This document shows positions 40,695-49,197 of a stretch of DNA of 64,000 nucleotides, one piece after another. Position 1 is the first letter of the stretch. The number at the start of each line of letters is the position of its first letter. This DNA comes from Streptomyces phaeochromogenes. Lineage in GTDB: Bacteria; Actinomycetota; Actinomycetes; Streptomycetales; Streptomycetaceae. The DNA lies in contig NZ_LIQZ01000182.1 in the NCBI RefSeq assembly GCF_001418655.1, positions 1 through 64,000 on the forward strand, given 5' to 3'. The notes below the pieces were generated by a model. The model was not told where the DNA came from and did no database searches. It saw only the letters and a list, made by a program, of their open reading frames with translations. The translations under genes and the position numbers were made by a program.

Positions 40695-40723
40695 GGGCGG
40701 CCGGGCCACCGGGCCGTCCGCCC
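40695..40723. terminator. Hairpin between convergent SDR and ATPase genes
   Basis: GGGCGG (40695-40700) and CCGCCC (40718-40723) enclose further complementary GGCC/CCGG sequence and separate two convergent genes 34 bp apart; a bidirectional terminator is likely. Confidence 0.5.
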
Positions 40724-40728
40724 CTCGG

Positions 40729-43419
40729 TCACCGTGGGCGGGGCACTCGGCCAGAGTGCAGTGCCAGTGCCTCCCGGGCCCTGGTCACCAGGCTGTCCGC
40801 GCCGCAGGTGCGTGCCAGTGTCAGACCGCGGGTCAGCTCCGTGACGGAGTGGGACGCGATGCCGTACTCGACGCGGGCCGCCGCGTGCTCGTAGGCGCAG
40901 GGTGACGCCTCCAGGTAGGCGACCGCCTGGGCGAGCAGTGTGACCGAGCGCCGGCCGGTCTCCAGGGCGGCGGCGCAGCGCAAGGCTTCTCCTATGGCGG
41001 AGTCCGTGCCGAAGCGTTCGGCCTGTGTGCGGGCGTCGGCCGCCACCTCGGCGGCGCGCCGCGGGTCGGAGACGGCGAGGGTGCGGGCCAGGTCTCCGGC
41101 CCAGGGCGCCATCACCGTGTTGTGGCCGCCGCGGGCCGCGGACCTCTTCTCGGCGGTCTCCAGCTCGTTCACGCCCTCCTCGACGCGGCCGGTGGCGATC
41201 AGCAGGCGGCCCCTGATCGAGTGGGTGTCCGGCAGGACGATCGTGGACGGGTGGGGCGGCTCGAAGGAGTACCGCTCGGCGATCTCCTCGGCCGCACCGA
41301 CATGGCCGCGGGCGAGCAGCGTGTCGATGAGCATGCACGCCGCCGACCAGTGCATGGGCAGACCGCTGCCCACCCGGTCCGCCAGCCGGAGTGCTTCGCG
41401 CAGGGACTCCTCGGCGTCCACGAGGCGGCCCCGTCTGCGGAGCACGTAGCCGCCGAAGGCGTGCGCGACGGCCAGATGGCCGCCGCTCCACCCGGCGTGC
41501 TCGTACGTCCGCTGGGCCTCCGTGAAGAGGCCCTCGGCGCGGTCGAGGCGGTCCGCGAACGCGTAGGAGATGCCGAGCATCATCAGGAGCTCGAAGCTCC
41601 ACTCGGTGTCGGTCCAGCCGAGGCCCGGCGCGAGGCGGCCGTTGACGAGGGCGCGGTCGCAGTTCTCGACGACCTCCTCGGCGTTCTCCCCGCGGGTCAT
41701 CGCGTCGAAGGCGCGCAGGATGAGCAGGGCGCGCTCGGAGTTGTCGCGGCCGGTGAGCGGCTTGACGAGCTCGGCGAGGCGGCGGGAGCGGCCGGGCGCG
41801 TCCTCCTCGGCGACGTGGACGCCCTCCCACATGTAGTGCACGGCCTGCAGGCGCATACGGGCGGGACCGGGCTGGAGCCGGTCGGCCTCCGCGTCGACCG
41901 CGGCGACGGCCTCCTCCGGCTGGTCGTTGTGGATGAGGGCGGAGGAGAGCCGGCAGACCGCGTCGACCCGCAGTTCCTCCTCCAGGCCGTGCAGCGTGAG
42001 TGCCTGCCGCAGGTGCCCGATCGTCGTCGCGGGCGAGGTGAGGAGCGTGGCGCAGCCCAACTCGTAGAGCACGCGCGCGTGGACCTCCGGAAGCGGCGGT
42101 TCCAGCAGGGCGCACTCCAGACAGCGGCGGGCCGCGTCCGGGGCGCCGACGGCGAGGTGCTCGCGGGCGGCCTCGCGCATCTGCTCGACGAGTTCGGGGT
42201 CGTCGTCCGGATGTACCTCGAGGAGGTGGCGGGAGGCCGCGGCGGCGCCGAGGCCCGACGCGGTGACGACCGAGGCGGCCACGCCGTGCATCGCGGTGCG
42301 CAGCGCGTCCGGGATCGAGCGGTAGACGGCGGTGGCGATGAGCGGGTGGACGAACTCCAGGTCCCCGTCGTCGACTTGACCGGTCGTCTGGCCGGCCTCG
42401 GTGAGGATGCGCGCCGCGCCGAGGAGCGCCGCACATCGCTCCGCCTCGTCCCGCGGCATGCCGGCGAGTTCGGCCGCCAGTTCCAGGGAGATCTGCGTGC
42501 CGAGGATGGCCGCCGCCCAGGCGAACCGGGTGGCGTCCACGCCGAGCCCTTCGAGCCGGTCGACGAGTCCGCGCCCGCGCGCCGCGCGGTTCAGCGCGCG
42601 TAGTTCCGAGGCCGAGTCCTCGACCGGCTCGAAGTCGCTGTCCTGGACCTTGGCGAGGAGCTCCACGGTCTCGTACGGGTTGCCGCCGGTGACGGCCCAG
42701 ACCTCGCGGCAGAACGGGACGTCGGCGTGCGCGCCGAGCGTGGCGCGGGTCAGTCCGGCCGTGGCGTCCGGGGTCAGCGCGCGCAGGGAGGGCGTCGGGC
42801 CGGCCAGGGCGCCGATGGAGTCGAGGTGGCGGGCGCTCTCACCGGTGGCGTCCCCGGGGCGGCGGGCGACCACGACGAGGACGGGCAGGTCGTCGAGGCG
42901 CTCCGCGAAGGCGGCGAGCCAGTGCAGGCTCTCCTGGTCGGCCCAGTGCGCGTCGTCGATGAGCAGCACCAGCGGCCACTCGCGTCGGGCCAGCCTGCGC
43001 ACGGCCGCGACCAGGCCGTCGCACACGCCCTGCGGGTCGGCCTGGCGGTCGCCCGATTCGGCGATCCCGAGGGCGGGTCCCGCGATGTCGTACCAGTCGC
43101 CGAAGTACTCACGCGCCTCGTCGGGCATCAGCGCCACGAGCGCGGGCTGCAGCAACTGCCGTACGACGTTGAAGGGAACGGACGTGATGGTCTCGCCGCC
43201 ACGTGCCGACCACACCGTGCATTTGCGTGTCTCCGCGATCCGGCGCGACTCGGCGAGCAGCGCGGTCTTGCCGATGCCCGCCTCTCCGGTGAAGACCAGC
43301 AGGCTGCCCGAGGCCGAACCCGCGCAGAGCGCGTCGACTGCCTCCGCGACCGCGGCAAGTTCCGCGTCGCGCTCCCAGAGGGGTGCCGAGGCGGCCGTTC
43401 CCGGCCGTGCCTCCGTCAT
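40729..43419 (-). CDS. LAL-like AAA ATPase with tetratricopeptide-like region, lacking the LuxR HTH
   Basis: 896 residues. The N-terminal STAND/AAA domain has Walker A VFTGEAGIGKTALLAESRRI (near residue 50) and Walker B WPLVLLIDDAHWADQESLHW, followed by an unusually long helical region with TPR-like hairpins (RAEGLFTEAQRTYEHAGWSG, DAEESLREALRLADRVGSGL). This is the architecture of large ATP-binding LuxR (LAL) regulators, but the sequence stops at LVTRAREALALHSGRVPRPR where a LuxR HTH would begin. ATG 43419 has GGGGAGG upstream. It may be a natural HTH-less paralogue or a truncated one. The adjacent MHS permease is divergent. Confidence 0.82.
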   Translation of the reverse strand: MTEARPGTAASAPLWERDAELAAVAEAVDALCAGSASGSLLVFTGEAGIGKTALLAESRRIAETRKCTVWSARGGETITSVPFNVVRQLLQPALVALMPDEAREYFGDWYDIAGPALGIAESGDRQADPQGVCDGLVAAVRRLARREWPLVLLIDDAHWADQESLHWLAAFAERLDDLPVLVVVARRPGDATGESARHLDSIGALAGPTPSLRALTPDATAGLTRATLGAHADVPFCREVWAVTGGNPYETVELLAKVQDSDFEPVEDSASELRALNRAARGRGLVDRLEGLGVDATRFAWAAAILGTQISLELAAELAGMPRDEAERCAALLGAARILTEAGQTTGQVDDGDLEFVHPLIATAVYRSIPDALRTAMHGVAASVVTASGLGAAAASRHLLEVHPDDDPELVEQMREAAREHLAVGAPDAARRCLECALLEPPLPEVHARVLYELGCATLLTSPATTIGHLRQALTLHGLEEELRVDAVCRLSSALIHNDQPEEAVAAVDAEADRLQPGPARMRLQAVHYMWEGVHVAEEDAPGRSRRLAELVKPLTGRDNSERALLILRAFDAMTRGENAEEVVENCDRALVNGRLAPGLGWTDTEWSFELLMMLGISYAFADRLDRAEGLFTEAQRTYEHAGWSGGHLAVAHAFGGYVLRRRGRLVDAEESLREALRLADRVGSGLPMHWSAACMLIDTLLARGHVGAAEEIAERYSFEPPHPSTIVLPDTHSIRGRLLIATGRVEEGVNELETAEKRSAARGGHNTVMAPWAGDLARTLAVSDPRRAAEVAADARTQAERFGTDSAIGEALRCAAALETGRRSVTLLAQAVAYLEASPCAYEHAAARVEYGIASHSVTELTRGLTLARTCGADSLVTRAREALALHSGRVPRPR

Positions 43420-43570
43420 CCCGCTACCTCCCCAGGTCGCCCAAACGACGTACAGACCTTGAGCCTAGCCCTCCGGAAGACACGATGGAGCCTGGTCGGG
43501 ACACCTGCTGCCGCGACGGGTGACGCCGGCGGCCCGAAGACGACCGCCGACACCACCGACCGGCCAGGGT

Positions 43571-43614
43571 GAAAGTTATTGACAGTCAAAAGCCGTGTGC
43601 TGAAACTAACTTTC
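43571..43614. promoter_or_regulatory. Operator-like inverted repeats at the MHS permease promoter
   Basis: GAAAGTTA (43571-43578) and its reverse complement TAACTTTC (43607-43614) flank TTGACA (43579-43584), itself the start of the palindrome TTGACAGTCAA (43579-43589). The arrangement places a -35-like hexamer inside paired repressor half-sites. Confidence 0.5.
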
Positions 43615-43644
43615 CAACATCGTCAGGGCGGTGGGAGGAACGGC

Positions 43645-44949
43645 ATGGGCGCTCCGGCGCACGGCTCCGACCTGCGGACCGACCGGCCCGCGCGCTCCCG
43701 CAGGGCGCTGGTCGCGGGGTCCGTGGGCAACTTCATCGAGTGGTACGAGTTCGGCGTCTACGGCTACTTCGCGACGGTCATCGCGGCCCGGTTCTTCACC
43801 CCCGAGGGCGGCAGCGAGGCCGAGGCCCTGGTCAGGACGTACGCGTCCTTCGCTCTCGCGTTCTTCTTCCGGCCCGTGGGCGCCGCGCTGTTCGGGCGGC
43901 TCGGCGACCGCGTCGGACGCCGTCCCGTACTCATCATGGTCATCGTCCTCATGACGGCCGCCACGACCCTGATCGGCGTGCTGCCCACGTACGACACGGT
44001 GGGCGCCCTCGCCCCCTGGCTGCTGACCTTTCTGAGGGTCCTTCAGGGGCTTTCCGCGGGTGGCGAGTTCGGGGGCGCGGTGTCGGTGATGACGGAGTTC
44101 GCGCCACCGGGCAGGCGGGGCCTGTACGGGTCGTGGCAGTCGTTCACGGTGGCGCTGGGGCTGTTGGGCGGGGCGGGAGTGGCCGCACTGCTGGCGACCG
44201 TGCTCAGTGAGGGGCAACTGGGCGACTGGGGCTGGCGGTTGCCGTTCCTGCTGACACTGCCGATGGGACTCGGGGCGCTGTGGCTGCGCCTGCGGCTCGA
44301 CGAGACGCCGTCCTTCGAGTCGCTCCAGGAGGAGTCCCGGCCGGAGCGACCGCCCGGGCGTGAGGTGGCGAAGGCGATCGCGCTGGGCGCGGGGCGCATC
44401 ATGGGCTGGGCGGCGGCCGGTTACACGTTCCTCGTCGTGCTCCCCTCGTATCTGCAGAGTTCGCTGAACGCGACGTTCCAGCAGGCGCTGGTCGCCACCG
44501 TCCTCGCCAACCTGGGCTTCGCGGTCACGATCGTCCCGGCGGGCCTGCTCAGCGACCGGATCGGCCGGCGGCCGGTGATGCTGACGGGCGCGCTGCTGGT
44601 CACCGTCCTCGCGGTCCCGCTGCTCAACCTCCTTCAGAACACGGGCACTTCAAACGCTGTGAAGGGTGGTGCCGTGTTCGTCGCTGGCGCCGTCGTGGGG
44701 CTGATGGCGGGGCCGGGCCCCGCGATGCTCTCGGAGATGTTCCCCACGAGCGTCCGCTACACGGGTCTTGGACTCGCCTACGCCCTGTCCAATGCCGTGT
44801 TCTCGGGCTGCGCGGGCCTCATCATCACGGAGACCATCAAGCGGACGGGCAGCGTGGACATTCCGGCGTACTACGCGGCCGTGACGTGCGCGGTGAGCGT
44901 GTTCGCACTTCTGACGCTCCGTAAGGAGCCGGTACGGCAAGGGAGTTGA
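43645..44949 (+). CDS. MHS-family MFS permease
   Basis: About 434 residues with 12 predicted helices. The metabolite:H+ symporter signature is seen: SVGNFIEWYEFGVYGYFATV in helix 1, RPVGAALFGRLGDRVGRRPV in loop 2-3, and LRVLQGLSAGGEFGGAVSVM with EFAPPGRRGLYGSWQ. Family members take up citrate, 2-oxoglutarate, proline/betaine, shikimate or aromatic acids; the substrate is not predictable. ATG 43645 has an ideal GGGAGGAA at 6 bp. The next gene, anhydro-MurNAc kinase, starts 4 bp after its stop, hinting at uptake of a cell-wall sugar or a co-transcribed salvage function, although MHS members rarely carry sugars. Confidence 0.87.
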   Translation: MGAPAHGSDLRTDRPARSRRALVAGSVGNFIEWYEFGVYGYFATVIAARFFTPEGGSEAEALVRTYASFALAFFFRPVGAALFGRLGDRVGRRPVLIMVIVLMTAATTLIGVLPTYDTVGALAPWLLTFLRVLQGLSAGGEFGGAVSVMTEFAPPGRRGLYGSWQSFTVALGLLGGAGVAALLATVLSEGQLGDWGWRLPFLLTLPMGLGALWLRLRLDETPSFESLQEESRPERPPGREVAKAIALGAGRIMGWAAAGYTFLVVLPSYLQSSLNATFQQALVATVLANLGFAVTIVPAGLLSDRIGRRPVMLTGALLVTVLAVPLLNLLQNTGTSNAVKGGAVFVAGAVVGLMAGPGPAMLSEMFPTSVRYTGLGLAYALSNAVFSGCAGLIITETIKRTGSVDIPAYYAAVTCAVSVFALLTLRKEPVRQGS

Positions 44950-44953
44950 ACGG

Positions 44954-46264
44954 ATGCGGGTGATCGGCCTGATGTCCGGCACGTCGTACGACGCGATCGA
45001 CGCGGCGGCGGCCGACCTGCGGCTCGACGGGGACAGGCTGGTGCTGCGGCCTCTCGGCACGGTCGGCGACGCCTACGGGGCCGAGGTGCGCGATGCCCTC
45101 GCGGCGGCGCTGCCTCCGGCGGCCACGACCCTCGCCGAGGTGTGCCGCCTGGACACGCTCATCGGGCAGGCCTTCGCCGCGACCGCTCTGCGCGCCGACC
45201 GTGAACTGTGCGACGGACGGGCCGAGTTGGTGGTCTCGCACGGTCAGACCGTCTACCACTGGACCGACGGCGGGCAGGTGCGCGGCACCCTGCAGATCGG
45301 GCAGCCCGCCTGGATCGCGGAGGCCACCGGACTGCCCGTGGTCGCCGACCTCCGGCCACGCGACATCGCCGCCGGCGGCCAGGGGGCGCCCCTGGTGAGC
45401 CTCGTCGACCTGCTGTGGCTGCGCGGCAGGCCGGGCACCCCGGTCGCGCTGAACCTCGGCGGCATCGCCAACCTCACCGCGCCCGACGGCACCGCCTTCG
45501 ACACGGGTCCCGCGGGCGCGCTCATCGACGCGGCCGTCCACCACTTCACCGGCCGCGCCTACGACACGGACGGGGCGCTGGCCGCCCGCGGCACGGTCCA
45601 CGAGCCGCTGCTGCGCCGGCTCCTCGACGAGCCGTACTACGCGCTGCCCGCGCCGAAGACGACCGGCAAGGAACTGTTCCACCGGGACTACCTGCTGGCG
45701 GCTCTGGCAACTCTGGCGGACCCGGCTGCACTGGCCACGCCGGCCGTGGCGGCCGAGCCGGCAGCTCCGGCAGCTCCGGCAGCTCCGGCAGCTCCGGCAG
45801 CTCCGGCAGCTCCGGCAGCTCCGGCAGCTCCGGCAGCTCCGGCAGCTCCGGCAGCGACAACGGCTCCGACCGGCATCGGCACTCTCGCACACCAGGACGT
45901 GATCGCCACCCTCACCCGGCTCACCGCGCGCACGGTCGCGGACGCCGTCCGTTCCGTGGGCGCCACCGAGGTCATCGCCTCGGGCGGGGGCACGCGCAAT
46001 CCCGTCCTCATGGCGATGCTCGCCGAGGAGTTGCCGGGGGTGCCCCTGCACACCTCCGACGCGCTGGGCCTGCCGGCGGCGGCGAAGGAGGCGTACGCGT
46101 TCGCCGTCCTCGGCTTCCTGACGCTGCACGGTCTCGTGGGCACCGACCCGAGGAGCACCGGCGCCCGGCATCCCAGCGTGCTGGGCTCGGTGACACCGGG
46201 GCGGGACGGGCTGCCGCGGGTGCCCCGGGGCTTGAAACAGCCGGTGCGGCTGGTGATTGGGTGA
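44954..46264 (+). CDS. anmK: Anhydro-N-acetylmuramic acid kinase
   Basis: 436 residues against about 370 in E. coli. It opens MRVIGLMSGTSYDAIDAAAA, with the catalytic-fold signatures VVSHGQTVYHW, VVADLRPRDIAAGGQGAPLV, ALNLGGIANLTA, FDTGPAGALIDA and the C-terminal VIASGGGTRNPVLMAML. AnmK opens the 1,6-anhydro ring and phosphorylates it during peptidoglycan recycling. The extra length is an insert of Pro-Ala-Ala repeats encoded by ten perfect 9-bp units (45761-45850), placed before the second half GTLAHQDVIATLTRLTA. The insert lies between lobes and may be tolerated as a flexible linker. It is 4 bp after the permease. Confidence 0.92.
   Translation: MRVIGLMSGTSYDAIDAAAADLRLDGDRLVLRPLGTVGDAYGAEVRDALAAALPPAATTLAEVCRLDTLIGQAFAATALRADRELCDGRAELVVSHGQTVYHWTDGGQVRGTLQIGQPAWIAEATGLPVVADLRPRDIAAGGQGAPLVSLVDLLWLRGRPGTPVALNLGGIANLTAPDGTAFDTGPAGALIDAAVHHFTGRAYDTDGALAARGTVHEPLLRRLLDEPYYALPAPKTTGKELFHRDYLLAALATLADPAALATPAVAAEPAAPAAPAAPAAPAAPAAPAAPAAPAAPAAPAATTAPTGIGTLAHQDVIATLTRLTARTVADAVRSVGATEVIASGGGTRNPVLMAMLAEELPGVPLHTSDALGLPAAAKEAYAFAVLGFLTLHGLVGTDPRSTGARHPSVLGSVTPGRDGLPRVPRGLKQPVRLVIG
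45761..45850 (+). repeat. 9-bp minisatellite (GCAGCTCCG x10) inside anmK
   Basis: Ten identical copies of GCAGCTCCG encode (Ala-Ala-Pro)10 in frame. Because the unit length is a multiple of three, changes in copy number keep the reading frame and only alter linker length. Confidence 0.95.
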
Positions 46265-46318
46265 AATGAATCCGGGTCCTCTCATCCGGCTTTCACTCGC
46301 GCCTCATACGGTGGACCC

Positions 46319-47281
46319 ATGACGCAGGCGACTCCCCCCGGCTGGTATCCCGATCCCGGGCAGACAATTGACGGCCCCGCCACGCAGCGCTGGTGGGACG
46401 GTAGGACATGGACGGACCAGACCCGCCCCGCGGAGTCCGGCGCCATTTGGGGTCCTCCGGCGTTCTCACCGGACTCGCCCTATCCGGGCGCGCACCCAGG
46501 CGGCCCGCGGCGCAAAGGGCGCACGGCGATAGCCGTCGCCGTCGCCGTGGCGGTCCTCGCCGGTATCGGCGGCGGGGTGTACGCGCTGACCGCGGACGAC
46601 GGCTCGGGCGGCACCGATTCGACCAACACCCAGCCCGTGCCGACCCAGCCGGGCGGCCCGCAGGGGCAGGACGGCGGCGGTCAGGGCGGCCCCGGCGCCC
46701 CGGAGGGCGGCGAGTCCGGGACCCCGCAGCCGCTGCCGTCCGAAGAGGGCTACGCCACGGACCCGATCAACGGCATCAGCCTGCCCGTGCCCGACGGCTG
46801 GAGCGGCGCGACCATCCAGGTGGGCGCGCAGGTGACGACCAAGGGCTCCTACAAGTGCCCCGGCGACACCTCGGCGGAGTGCAGCCTCGGCGGCGCCTAC
46901 TCCGCCCCCGCGCTCGCACTGGAGCTCAAGGCCACCACCGCCGAGGCCGCCGCCAAGGAGGACATCGCCAAGAACGCCGAGGAGTCCTACGGCGGCAAGA
47001 GCTACGGCAAGATCACCTCGCACGACGAGCTCTCGTCCAAGGCCGTGACCGTGGCCGGGCAGAAGGGCTACGCGGTCCGCTGGAAGGTCGTCACGAGCAA
47101 GGGCGACGACGGCTACGTCGAGTCGCTCGTCTTCCCGGCGCCCTCCAACTCCAAGCAGCTCGTCGTCGTGCGCTTCGGCATCGATGTCAGCTCCAAGGCC
47201 CCCAAGCAGTCGGTCATCGACGAGATCACCAAGGGCATCAAGGAGGCCGCGGGCGGCGGCGGCAACGGGCAGAACGTGTAG
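46319..47281 (+). CDS. DUF2510 single-pass membrane protein
   Basis: 320 residues. An N-terminal DUF2510 motif (PPGWYPDPGQTIDGPATQRW, then WDGRTWTDQTRP) is followed by a Pro/Gly linker, one transmembrane helix (TAIAVAVAVAVLAGIGGGVY at about 69-88), a Gly/Gln/Pro-rich extracytoplasmic linker and a globular C-terminal domain starting at YATDPINGISLPVPDGW with two Cys (KCPGDTSAECS). DUF2510 is a short actinobacterial domain of unknown role placed before transmembrane helices. The promoter region before 46319 is only 54 bp. A nested hairpin terminator follows. Confidence 0.82.
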   Translation: MTQATPPGWYPDPGQTIDGPATQRWWDGRTWTDQTRPAESGAIWGPPAFSPDSPYPGAHPGGPRRKGRTAIAVAVAVAVLAGIGGGVYALTADDGSGGTDSTNTQPVPTQPGGPQGQDGGGQGGPGAPEGGESGTPQPLPSEEGYATDPINGISLPVPDGWSGATIQVGAQVTTKGSYKCPGDTSAECSLGGAYSAPALALELKATTAEAAAKEDIAKNAEESYGGKSYGKITSHDELSSKAVTVAGQKGYAVRWKVVTSKGDDGYVESLVFPAPSNSKQLVVVRFGIDVSSKAPKQSVIDEITKGIKEAAGGGGNGQNV

Positions 47282-47301
47282 GACGTACGACGGTCACCAA
47301 T

Positions 47302-47348
47302 CGGCCGGGTGGAGCGCCTCTCCGCTGGAGAGGAACCCCACCCGGCCG
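47302..47348 (+). terminator. Nested hairpin terminator after the DUF2510 gene
   Basis: The outer stem CGGCCGGGTGG (47302-47312) / CCACCCGGCCG (47338-47348) encloses a second perfect stem CCTCTCC (47317-47323) / GGAGAGG (47327-47333) with loop GCT. Confidence 0.75.
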
Positions 47349-47429
47349 GGGGGTGCGCGCCGCCCCCGTCCCCACGGTGCGGCGCGAGCAGGTCACCGTC
47401 CAGTCATCCCATGGACGGCGGCCTGGGTC

Positions 47430-48071
47430 TCAGGTGGTGTCCGGCGGCCCGGTGGTGTCCGAGAGCCCCAGGGCCGGCAGCAGGGCCACCTCCACATAGC
47501 GCAGGAGGTAGTCCGCGTCCGCGGGGCACCCCTCCAGCAGGGGGCGGACGCGGAGCACGCCGAGCAGTTGCGCCGGCACGAACTCCAGGACCGGATGGTC
47601 GGCCGTGATCTCCCCGCGTTCGACCGCGCGCCGGACCATCCCGCGGAGCGCCTCCAGTTCGGGCTCCACCAGTGCGTCACGCAGCGCGAGCTTCAGCTCC
47701 TCGTCCTGCATCACGGACTGGCCGAGCGCCTGCAGCAGCCTGGTGTCCTCGTCCGACCGCTCGCCCGCGGTGCGCGCGACCGCGCGCAGGTCGCCCGCGA
47801 GCGAGCCGGTGTCGATACCGATGAACTTGGGACAGTGGTTGGCCCGCAGCGCGGCTGCCACGAACTGCGGCTTCGTCTTCCACTGCCGGTAGAGCGTGGA
47901 CTTGCTGCACCGGGTGCTGGAGGCGACGCCCTCCATGGTCAGCGCGTCATAGCCGCACTCGCGGATCTGGTCGAGCACGGCGTCGAAGAACTCCTGCTCA
48001 CGCTGAGGCGTGATCTTGGAGCGGCGCGAGGCGACGACCGTCTCCGGTTCGTCCGCTGCCTGCGACGTCAT
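47430..48071 (-). CDS. TetR-family transcriptional regulator
   Basis: 213 residues. The HTH reads FFDAVLDQIRECGYDALTME, then GVASSTRCSKSTLYRQWKTK with the Y-x-x-W/F-x-x-K end typical of TetR proteins (AcrR group). The C-terminal TetR_C-like helices LEALRGMVRRAVERGEITAD and LLRYVEVALLPALGL form the ligand/dimer domain. ATG 48071. It is divergent from the PAP2/EamA genes across a 20-bp-arm inverted repeat, its likely operator. The inducer is unknown. Confidence 0.92.
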   Translation of the reverse strand: MTSQAADEPETVVASRRSKITPQREQEFFDAVLDQIRECGYDALTMEGVASSTRCSKSTLYRQWKTKPQFVAAALRANHCPKFIGIDTGSLAGDLRAVARTAGERSDEDTRLLQALGQSVMQDEELKLALRDALVEPELEALRGMVRRAVERGEITADHPVLEFVPAQLLGVLRVRPLLEGCPADADYLLRYVEVALLPALGLSDTTGPPDTT

Positions 48072-48170
48072 GGCTCTTCTCCTCGCTGGTCCCGGCGGCC
48101 CCGTGCGGGCCCGCTTCCCGTGTGCTCTCCAGTGTGGCCCTCGACCGGCCCTCAGTGTGGCGTAAGTCCT

Positions 48171-48224
48171 ATCGATACGCCAGTGTACCGGAACGCGAAC
48201 GTATCGGTACACTGTCGTATCGAT
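48171..48224. promoter_or_regulatory. Long inverted repeat operator between tetR and the PAP2-EamA operon
   Basis: ATCGATACGCCAGTGTACCG (48171-48190) is matched by its reverse complement at 48205-48224 with a single mismatch and a 14-bp centre; CAGTGTACCG/CGGTACACTG is perfect. The right arm ends near an in-frame ATG at 48223, and the loop contains another GTATCG half-site. It resembles two overlapping TetR dimer sites. Confidence 0.72.
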
Positions 48225-48318
48225 GAGCCTTGGACAGGACCCACCCCTGTGTCGAGTGGATCCCCTCCTGGGCTCACCACGCACCAGCACGACCAGAACG
48301 TCAGCAAGGGGGCCGGGG

Positions 48319-49197
48319 ATGGAAAGCCGATCCGAGCCTGCAAGAGAGCCTGCAAGAGAAGGGGAGGCCGCGATACAGCGGCCGCCCCTCGTCCGTGAGC
48401 TCCTGCTCGTCGCGGGGCTCTTCCTCGTCTACAAGCTCGGCCGGCAGCTGGCCACGGGCCACACCGGTGAGGCCTTCGACAACGCGCACCGGGTCTGGGA
48501 CCTCGAACGGTTCCTGCGTCTGCCCGGCGAAGGCGACGTACAGTCGGCGCTGCTGCACAGCGACACCCTCGTGCACGTGGTCAACACGTACTACGCGACC
48601 GTCCACTTCCCCGCCACCGCGGCCTTCCTGATCTGGCTGTACCTGCGGCGGCCCGGGCACTACGTGTGGGCCCGCCGGGTGCTCGCCGCGGTCACCGCCG
48701 CCGCCCTGGTGGTGCACCTCACGTTCCCGCTCGCCCCGCCCCGCATGCTCGCCGCGACGGGCCTCGTGGACACCGGCCAGGTGTACGGGCCCACGGTGTA
48801 CGGCGCCTCGCCCGAGACCGACTCGCTGTCGAACCAGTTCGCGGCGATGCCCTCGCTGCACTTCGGCTGGGCCCTGATGGTCGCGATCGGCCTGATCGCC
48901 GCGACCCGGTCCCGGTGGCGGTGGCTCTGGCTGCTGCATCCGCTGGTCACGCTGCTGGTGATCGTCGGCACGGCCAACCACTACTGGCTCGACGCGGTCG
49001 TCGCGGCCTCGCTGCTCGGCATCGCCCTCGCCGTGATCCGCGCACCGCGCCGGACGGCGGCACCGGCGGCGCCCGCCCGGGAGCGCGTGGGCGCCGGCAG
49101 CTCCGTACCGGAAGGGCCGGAGGCACCGGACGAACCCGGCGGGCCGGAGGCACCCGGCGCGCAGGACGCTCCGGAGCTCGTGGGAGCCGGACGATGA
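48319..49197 (+). CDS. PAP2-superfamily membrane phosphatase, inositol phosphorylceramide synthase-like
   Basis: 292 residues with about six membrane helices. The PAP2_3/Aur1-type catalytic motifs are QFAAMPSLHFGWALMVAIGL and TANHYWLDAVVAASLLGIAL, giving His and His/Asp catalytic residues; an Arg/Pro motif LAPPRML lies on the outer side. Actinobacterial relatives transfer phospho-head groups in polyprenyl or inositol lipid metabolism. ATG 48319 has AAGGGGG 7 bp upstream; an upstream in-frame ATG at 48223 would overlap the operator. The C-terminal 55 residues are a Pro/Glu/Gly-rich tail. Its TGA overlaps the next ATG. Confidence 0.82.
   Translation: MESRSEPAREPAREGEAAIQRPPLVRELLLVAGLFLVYKLGRQLATGHTGEAFDNAHRVWDLERFLRLPGEGDVQSALLHSDTLVHVVNTYYATVHFPATAAFLIWLYLRRPGHYVWARRVLAAVTAAALVVHLTFPLAPPRMLAATGLVDTGQVYGPTVYGASPETDSLSNQFAAMPSLHFGWALMVAIGLIAATRSRWRWLWLLHPLVTLLVIVGTANHYWLDAVVAASLLGIALAVIRAPRRTAAPAAPARERVGAGSSVPEGPEAPDEPGGPEAPGAQDAPELVGAGR

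Noticed and set aside
45760..45860. Repeat array in anmK considered as CRISPR or phase-variable switch
   Set aside because: Units are contiguous 9-mers with no spacers and remain in frame, so it is a coding minisatellite, not CRISPR, and copy changes would not shift the frame.
46319..47281. DUF2510 protein as a WXG or secretion component
   Set aside because: Only the short DUF2510 motif and one helix are recognisable; no secretion-system genes are nearby.
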